DNA of 64,000 nt from the NCBI GenBank assembly GCA_036490335.1, contig DASXEB010000014.1, forward strand, positions 1 through 64,000. Reading direction: 5' to 3'. A program made the translations under genes and the position numbers. The stretch's first letter is position 1. Each line of letters starts with the position of its first letter. The notes under the pieces were generated by a model that was not told the DNA's origin, made no database searches, and was given only the letters and a program-made list of their open reading frames with translations. The stretch comes from Palsa-1392 sp036490335. GTDB taxonomy: Bacteria; Verrucomicrobiota; Verrucomicrobiia; Chthoniobacterales; UBA10450. Below, piece after piece: positions 59,818 to 64,000 of the stretch.

Positions 59818-60705
59818 TCAACGGCCGCGCTTTTTCCGCGCCCGCGCCTCGATCGCCGCCGCCTTGCGCGCTTTGCCTAACGACCGCAAAAGATCGGCGT
59901 AGTTGGCTGCGACAATCTCGTAGTCTTCGGGTGGATTTTCCGCCAGTTGTTCCCACACGCCTAACGACTCGCGGTAAAGTTCGCCCGCCTGCTCGAGATC
60001 GCCGCGGGAGTGATAGACGACCGCGAGATTGCAGTTCGACTGCGCGACATCGGCGTGGCCGTTCGGATGCGCGCGCGTCCGAATGGCGAGAGCGCGCCGA
60101 TGCATTTCCTCCGCCTCCGGGAAACGTTTTTCGTTCGTGTAATAAACGCCGAGATTGTTCAGGACCGCGGCGACGTCGGGGTGATTCGGGCCGAGCTGTT
60201 TCTCGTAAATCTCGAGCGCGTGCAAATAGTACGGCTCGGCCGCAGCTTCGCGGCCGCTTTTGCGATAAATGAGCGCAACGTTGTTGAGCAGCGTGCCCAT
60301 GTCGGTGTGCGGCAGGTTCTCGAGCTCGCCGCCGGCGCCGATCGCTTTTTCGTAATACTCGATCGCCTCCTCATGTTGCCCGAGCAGGTCGCACAAATAA
60401 GCCAGCCGGCGCGCGCGGCGATAAATCGTCGCCGAATCGGGCGTGTCGGCTTTTTCGGCGATGCGAAATGCTTTGACCAAGTACGGCTTGGCCTGCGCGC
60501 GATCGCCTTGTTGATCGAAAATCTGACCGAGCCGCGCGTAACTGAGAGCGAGCGACGGATCGTTAGGCGAAAAAATCCGGGTTGCAATTTCGAGCGCGGT
60601 CTCGCCGACCCGGATCGCTTCCGGAAAACGATGACCGGCGCGGAGGGTGTCGAGTTTGTCGTTGAGGATGCGCCAGAGTTGCGCCTCGCCTTTCACCGTC
60701 ACCAA
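59818..60705 (-). CDS. TPR protein (kinesin light chain-like repeats)
   Basis: 295 residues without signal peptide or membrane segment. At least five TPR_12/kinesin-light-chain-type repeats are visible: SLALSYARLGQIFDQQGDRA, GTLLNNVALIYRKSGREAAA, AAVLNNLGVYYTNEKRFPEA and AQSNCNLAVVYHSRGDLEQA, each about 42 residues. The order HP-(H)-A-NL is typical. The C-terminus is basic (ARKAAAIEARARKKRGR). It starts 7 bp into the end of the LptE-like gene and so may be translationally coupled to it. Probably a cytoplasmic scaffold; partner unknown. Confidence 0.85.
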   Translation of the reverse strand: MVTVKGEAQLWRILNDKLDTLRAGHRFPEAIRVGETALEIATRIFSPNDPSLALSYARLGQIFDQQGDRAQAKPYLVKAFRIAEKADTPDSATIYRRARRLAYLCDLLGQHEEAIEYYEKAIGAGGELENLPHTDMGTLLNNVALIYRKSGREAAAEPYYLHALEIYEKQLGPNHPDVAAVLNNLGVYYTNEKRFPEAEEMHRRALAIRTRAHPNGHADVAQSNCNLAVVYHSRGDLEQAGELYRESLGVWEQLAENPPEDYEIVAANYADLLRSLGKARKAAAIEARARKKRGR

Positions 60706-61205
60706 CCCTCGCTCGCCTGGCTGACGAGGTGGACGGCGAGATCCTCCGCCGCGAGGGGGAGGGCCTGTCGCTCGTCGGTCGTGACGTCGTCGCCGACGAA
60801 GAAACTGGTATTCCCAAAAACTTCCGCTGGTCCGGCCAGCACTTTGCCGGTGCCGCGCTCGACGATTGTGTAACGAATCCGCAAAACGAGATTGAATTCG
60901 GCCGTGGCCAAAACATTGCCCCGCACCGAGCGAGCGGGCGCGCGATCGACGCGCTCGATCTGGCCCTGCAAAATCGCGTCCGCATTTTCCGGCCGATCGA
61001 TCCGATAGGTGCCGTCCTGCTGGAATTGTTTGATCACAGTGTCGGTGACGAGGACGGAGATGCGCGGGATGAGGGTATTGTTTTTGAAGGTCGTGATCGC
61101 GAGCTTGTGGACGTTGCGCAGGTAGTAAGGCTGGATCGGACCGATGTGATAACCGGCGCAGCCGCCTAACGAAAAGGCAAGCAGCGCAGCCCAGAGCGTT
61201 CTCAC
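60699..61205 (-). CDS. lptE: LptE-like lipopolysaccharide-assembly lipoprotein
   Basis: 168 residues. A lipoprotein signal with lipobox LAFSLGGCAGY (Cys at about 16) is followed by the compact alpha/beta pattern of the LPS-assembly LptE/RlpB family: VHKLAITTFKNNTLIPRISV, VLVTDTVIKQFQQDGTYRID, DAILQGQIERVDRAPARSVR and the GNTSFFVGDDVTTDERQAL segment. LptE plugs the LptD barrel that inserts LPS in the outer leaflet. The gene is placed 1 bp after the bamD-like gene, a sensible outer-membrane pair. Sequence divergence from the E. coli protein is large, so the assignment is by family pattern. Confidence 0.85.
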   Translation of the reverse strand: MRTLWAALLAFSLGGCAGYHIGPIQPYYLRNVHKLAITTFKNNTLIPRISVLVTDTVIKQFQQDGTYRIDRPENADAILQGQIERVDRAPARSVRGNVLATAEFNLVLRIRYTIVERGTGKVLAGPAEVFGNTSFFVGDDVTTDERQALPLAAEDLAVHLVSQASEGW

Positions 61206-62429
61206 TTACGGAGTGGCCGAAGGTTCCGGAGTCGGTGAAAGCGATGGCGGCGCCAGCGCGTCGGCGCCCGCGGGAGGCGGGAGCGAATCCGACGATGGCG
61301 GCAACGGAGCAATGTCGCTGCCAGCGCGCATGGAAGGCTTGGCCGGCTCGCCTTCTATTGTCGGCGTCACGCCGGGCGCAGCGGCAGGAGGCGCTTGCAC
61401 CAGCGGCTTTTTCGGATGCTTCTTCGCTTGCTGATCGGCGTAATCGGCGGCGGAAAGCAGCGCGGCGTCTCCCACTTTCTTGCGCAGTTGCGCGATGCGG
61501 GCTTTGGCCGCTGTGCTTTGCGGCGAATCAGGCTGTTGCCGGATCACTTCGTTGTAATAAATGACGGCGGCGCGATAATTTTTTCGCCGTTCGTAATACT
61601 TCGCCACGTCGAGCGAGCTGTTGATCTGGTGTTGCTGGAGCTCGCGCAAATCTTCCTGTGCCTGCGGAACCTTTTCGCTTTTCGGAAACCGAAAAAGGAA
61701 ATCCTGAAAGGCCGTTTTCGCCTGGGCCGCCGCCTTCGGATCGTAATTTCCGCCGCGAGTTTCCTTCAACCAAATGTAGCCGATCTGATATTGCGCATCG
61801 ACCGCGAGCGGATCGTTCGGGAATTTTTCCACGACCGCCTGGTAAGCGGTGACGGCGAGATCGCCCGCGCCTTGTTTTTCGCGCGCGCGGCCAATATCAA
61901 ACTGCGCCCTCGCGGTGTAACGGCCGTAGGGCGCGCTGCGCACAATCGCGGCGAAAATTTCCACCGCCGTGTCCATCGACGCGCCGACGGGCACGCCAAA
62001 GAGCTTCAGTTTTTTCCCGTTCACGTAAAGCTCGCCGATGCGAAACTGCGCCTCGATCGCTTCCGTGAAGTGCTCCGTGTTCGGATAAAACTCCATCAGC
62101 GCGCGATAAAGCCGCGCGGCCTTGACCAGATCGCCGCCGTCTTCGGTCAGTTTCGCGGCGCGAAAAAGCGCGCCGGAAGCGAGAGTGGAGTGCGCATATT
62201 TCTTCACCAGGGTGGTGTAGGCCTTAATCGCGCGCTTGCGATTCCCGTCGCGCTCCGCCGCCTGGCCGATCGCGAAAAGTTGCTCGGCTTTGCCGCTGAT
62301 TTCCTCTTCGCCCGGCGCGTGATACTTCGTCTTTCCGTTTGGACTAAAAACGACCGGCGCCGGGCTGCGCGCCGGAAACGCCACGCTCGCCGCGGCCAAG
62401 TACAACAGAAAGCGATATCGACTGGTCAT
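61206..62429 (-). CDS. bamD: BamD-like outer-membrane assembly lipoprotein/TPR protein
   Basis: 407 residues from the ATG at 62429 (MTSRYRFLLYLAAASVAFPA). The signal peptide has no clear lipobox Cys (ARSPAP), so lipidation is doubtful. The TPR core follows BamD: AEQLFAIGQAAERDGNRKRA, AIKAYTTLVKKYAHSTLASG, ARLYRALMEFYPNTEHF, the AAIVRSAPYGRYTARAQFDI segment, and ALKAFQDFLFRFPKSEKVPQ-like at about 245. The C-terminal 110 residues are Pro/Ala-rich and disordered. E. coli BamD is about 245 residues; the extra length is linker and tail. It likely serves the BAM complex. Confidence 0.8.
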   Translation of the reverse strand: MTSRYRFLLYLAAASVAFPARSPAPVVFSPNGKTKYHAPGEEEISGKAEQLFAIGQAAERDGNRKRAIKAYTTLVKKYAHSTLASGALFRAAKLTEDGGDLVKAARLYRALMEFYPNTEHFTEAIEAQFRIGELYVNGKKLKLFGVPVGASMDTAVEIFAAIVRSAPYGRYTARAQFDIGRAREKQGAGDLAVTAYQAVVEKFPNDPLAVDAQYQIGYIWLKETRGGNYDPKAAAQAKTAFQDFLFRFPKSEKVPQAQEDLRELQQHQINSSLDVAKYYERRKNYRAAVIYYNEVIRQQPDSPQSTAAKARIAQLRKKVGDAALLSAADYADQQAKKHPKKPLVQAPPAAAPGVTPTIEGEPAKPSMRAGSDIAPLPPSSDSLPPPAGADALAPPSLSPTPEPSATP

Positions 62430-62578
62430 CGGGATCGGCAGGGTAATGAACGATGTTTGTGGCGTCAAGCCGACCACCCCGGCCTAACGAGTCCCAAAAG
62501 CGCCGACCAAGTCTCCGCGGAAAAGCGCGCCGGCTCCTCCGCATCCGATAAAATTGCAGAGCCGCGCCCCTTCGCATT

Positions 62579-63469
62579 TTGAACCTGACCGACCAGCAAA
62601 AAATCCGCATCGGAACGTGCGCCTGGAGTTTCGGTGACTGGAGCGGCCCGCTTTATCCGCGCGACTGGCCGTCGAATCGTTCGCTCGAATTTTACGCACG
62701 ATATTTTCCGGCAGTCGAAATCGACTCGACGTTTTACAGCGTGCCTTCCGCGGAAATTGCGCGGCGCTGGCTCGACATGACGCCGGCCGAGTTTCGTTTC
62801 ACTTGCAAACTACCGCGCGAACTGACGCACGAGCGCCGCCTGCACGATTGTCGCGCGGAGTTGCTCGCGTTTTTGCGCGCGCTCGAGCCGCTCGCGCCGA
62901 AGATTCCCGTCGTCCTGATTCAACTGCCGCCGAGTTTCGGACCGAAAGAAGAAAGGACCGCGTTTCGCGAATTCATCGCGCAGTTGCCGGGCGATTTTCG
63001 TTTCGCGATCGAGCTTCGGCATCCCGGCTGGCATCGACCGCAATTCATCCGCCTGCTCGAAAAGCACCGGCTTTGCTGGGTTTGGTCCGACACCAGCCCG
63101 CTCAACGAACGCAACCTCGCGCCGTTCGAGCTCCAGCCGCTCACGAGCGATTTCATTTACCTCCGCCTCCTCGGCCACGCGCTGACGAAGTACGACGGCG
63201 ACGGCAAAACCATCCATCGTTACGACAAGCTGCTCTGGAAACGCGAGGCCGCGCTCGACAGTTGGGCCTTGCGCATCCAGCGACATCTCGGCGAAACCCG
63301 CAGCGTCTGGGCGTTCGTGAACAATCATTACGAAGGCTTCGCGCCCGAGACCTGCCAGCGACTCGCGCAACGGCTCGGGTTCGAGCTGCCGTTGCCGGCC
63401 AACGAAGAGCCCGCGCCTAACGAACGCGGGCAGCTCGATCTCTTCGCGGAAACGCCGCCGCCAGCCTAA
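62579..63469 (+). CDS. DUF72 family protein
   Basis: 296 residues from a TTG at 62579. DUF72 pattern: RIGTCAWSFGDWSGPLYPRD near the N-terminus, ARYFPAVEIDSTFYSVPSAE, FRFTCKLPRELTHERRL, VVLIQLPPSFGPKEERTAF, FAIELRHPGWHRPQFIRLLE and FVNNHYEGFAPETCQRLAQR. The fold is a TIM barrel; the family has no settled function, with suggestions of DNA or Fe-S related roles. Its TAA stop overlaps the TAG stop of convergent serS inside one copy of GCCTAACGA (63464-63472). Confidence 0.92.
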   Translation: MNLTDQQKIRIGTCAWSFGDWSGPLYPRDWPSNRSLEFYARYFPAVEIDSTFYSVPSAEIARRWLDMTPAEFRFTCKLPRELTHERRLHDCRAELLAFLRALEPLAPKIPVVLIQLPPSFGPKEERTAFREFIAQLPGDFRFAIELRHPGWHRPQFIRLLEKHRLCWVWSDTSPLNERNLAPFELQPLTSDFIYLRLLGHALTKYDGDGKTIHRYDKLLWKREAALDSWALRIQRHLGETRSVWAFVNNHYEGFAPETCQRLAQRLGFELPLPANEEPAPNERGQLDLFAETPPPA

Positions 63470-63472
63470 CGA
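63464..63472. repeat. 9-mer with overlapping stop codons of two convergent genes
   Basis: GCCTAACGA contains TAA (63467-63469) for the DUF72 gene on the plus strand and, on the minus strand, TAG (complement of 63466-63468) for serS. Both genes end within four bases of each other. Confidence 0.93.
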
Positions 63473-64000
63473 ATCTCCGCGCCGCCGAAATAAGGCTGCA
63501 ACTTCTCCGGAATCCGGATCGAGCCGTCGGGTTGCTGGTTCGCTTCGATGAGCGCGGCGAAAAGTCGCGGCAACGCGGTGCCGGAGCCGTTCAAGGTATG
63601 GCAAAAACGATTTTTTCCTTCCGCATCCTTGAAGCGAAGATTCATCCGGCGCGCCTGGAAATCGATGAAGTTCGAACAGCTCGAAACCTCGAGATAATTA
63701 TTTTGTCCGGGCGACCAGACTTCGAGATCGTAGGTTTTCGCCGAGCCAAAACCGATGTCGCCGGTGCAAAGCTCGATCACGCGATAATGCAAGCCTAACG
63801 ACTGTAAGACTCGCTCCGCATCAGCCGTGAGCGCGTCGTGCTCGGCATGGGAATTTTCCGGCGCGGTGATTTTGACCAGCTCGACCTTGTCGAATTGATG
63901 CACGCGCAAAATGCCGCGGGTTTCGCGCCCCGCCGAGCCCGCTTCACGACGAAAACAGGGACTGTAGGCGACGAATTTTTTCGGCAACTCCGCCGCCGCG
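63466..64000 (-). CDS. serS: Seryl-tRNA synthetase, C-terminal part
   Basis: The last 178 or so codons of a class II synthetase; the 5' part lies beyond the right edge. Motif 2 region is seen as ELPKKFVAYSPCFRREAGSA with GRETRG, followed by HQFDKVELVKI. The YDLEVWSPGQNNYLEVSSCS segment with NFIDFQARRMNLRFKD, and motif 3 TLNGSGTALPRLFAALIEAN, match SerRS. The C-terminus is short (IRIPEKLQPYFGGAEIR). It charges tRNA-Ser and tRNA-Sec. The stop TAG lies in the same 9-mer as the TAA of the DUF72 gene. Confidence 0.96.
   Translation of the reverse strand, partial: AAAELPKKFVAYSPCFRREAGSAGRETRGILRVHQFDKVELVKITAPENSHAEHDALTADAERVLQSLGLHYRVIELCTGDIGFGSAKTYDLEVWSPGQNNYLEVSSCSNFIDFQARRMNLRFKDAEGKNRFCHTLNGSGTALPRLFAALIEANQQPDGSIRIPEKLQPYFGGAEIR

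Larger units (their letters stand above)
2723..63801. repeat. Dispersed 9-mer TCGTTAGGC / GCCTAACGA family
   Basis: By hand count about 95 exact copies of TCGTTAGGC or its complement lie in the window, about 46 in the TCGTTAGGC and 49 in the GCCTAACGA orientation; the outermost are at 2723-2731 and 63793-63801. At the local base composition about 0.5 is expected. About 14 copies of TTGTTAGGC (a CpG to TpG change) and more than a dozen of TCGTCAGGC are also present. Copies lie in intergenic gaps and in genes of all kinds. No longer shared flank was seen, except that T or C mostly precedes it. It is not palindromic. Function unknown. Confidence 0.92.

Noticed and set aside
2723..63801. 9-mer as transcription terminator or Chi/KOPS-type polar site
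   Set aside because: It is not self-complementary, paired copies are direct and not inverted, and both orientations are equally common within single genes, so neither a hairpin nor a polar role fits.

Overview
The window is a GC-rich chromosomal segment of a Gram-negative bacterium. Outer-membrane biogenesis genes (BamD-like, LptE-like, LolA-like, KdsD), ExbB/ExbD energisers, peptidoglycan genes and lipid/sugar modification enzymes show a double-membrane cell. Proteins with autotransporter-type beta-strand repeats, several TPR proteins and the C-terminal 'VEVYDL' domain suggest Verrucomicrobiota (Chthoniobacterales-like). That placement is inferred from family content only. There is no phage, plasmid or integron signature; almost everything is housekeeping.

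Layout. 0-11 kb: the 5' part of a secreted beta-repeat protein, an unknown protein, an APC permease, a histidine phosphatase, uvrB, a secreted NHL propeller protein, a MurU/AmgK-like sugar nucleotidyltransferase-kinase pair and a metallo-beta-lactamase-fold hydrolase. 11-20 kb: tail-specific protease, a 21-bp tandem array, then a tight run of two TPR proteins, ExbB, two ExbD and tpiA. 20-26 kb: LolA-like protein, a PAP2/GT-C/GT2 trio, ptsN and argS. 26-34 kb: alcohol dehydrogenase, treY, an HExxH membrane protein, efp, kdsD, a small secreted protein and a GT4 enzyme. 34-42 kb: a putative glycosyltransferase, a class A PBP with a broken SxxK motif, a MidA-like methyltransferase, lpdA and sucB. 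40.5-45.8 kb: a REP/RAYT island with five composite hairpin elements, a second 21-bp array, an ATP-grasp protein and two esterases. 45.8-51 kb: accA, a LysM protein, small proteins and an AsmA-like protein. 51-64 kb: nfo, the murA-prmC-prfA-rpmE group, an acyl-AMP ligase, a small lipoprotein, a double-receiver DUF4388 protein, tRNA-Leu(CAG), TPR/LptE/BamD genes, a DUF72 gene and the end of serS.

The most striking signal is not a gene. The 9-mer TCGTTAGGC (complement GCCTAACGA) occurs about 95 times by hand count, roughly once per 0.67 kb, about equally on both strands, inside genes and between them. Roughly 0.5 copies are expected at this base composition. It places otherwise uncommon Leu TTA and Arg AGG codons into genes and often carries stop codons. 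At 63.47 kb one copy supplies the overlapping stops of two convergent genes. Density, strand balance and indifference to reading frame resemble DNA-uptake words of Neisseria and Haemophilus, but the function is unknown.

Other points: two unrelated contiguous 21-bp arrays, REP elements that supply the stop codons of two genes, an EF-P with Asn at the loop tip, and two peptidoglycan transpeptidase-like proteins with degenerate catalytic motifs.
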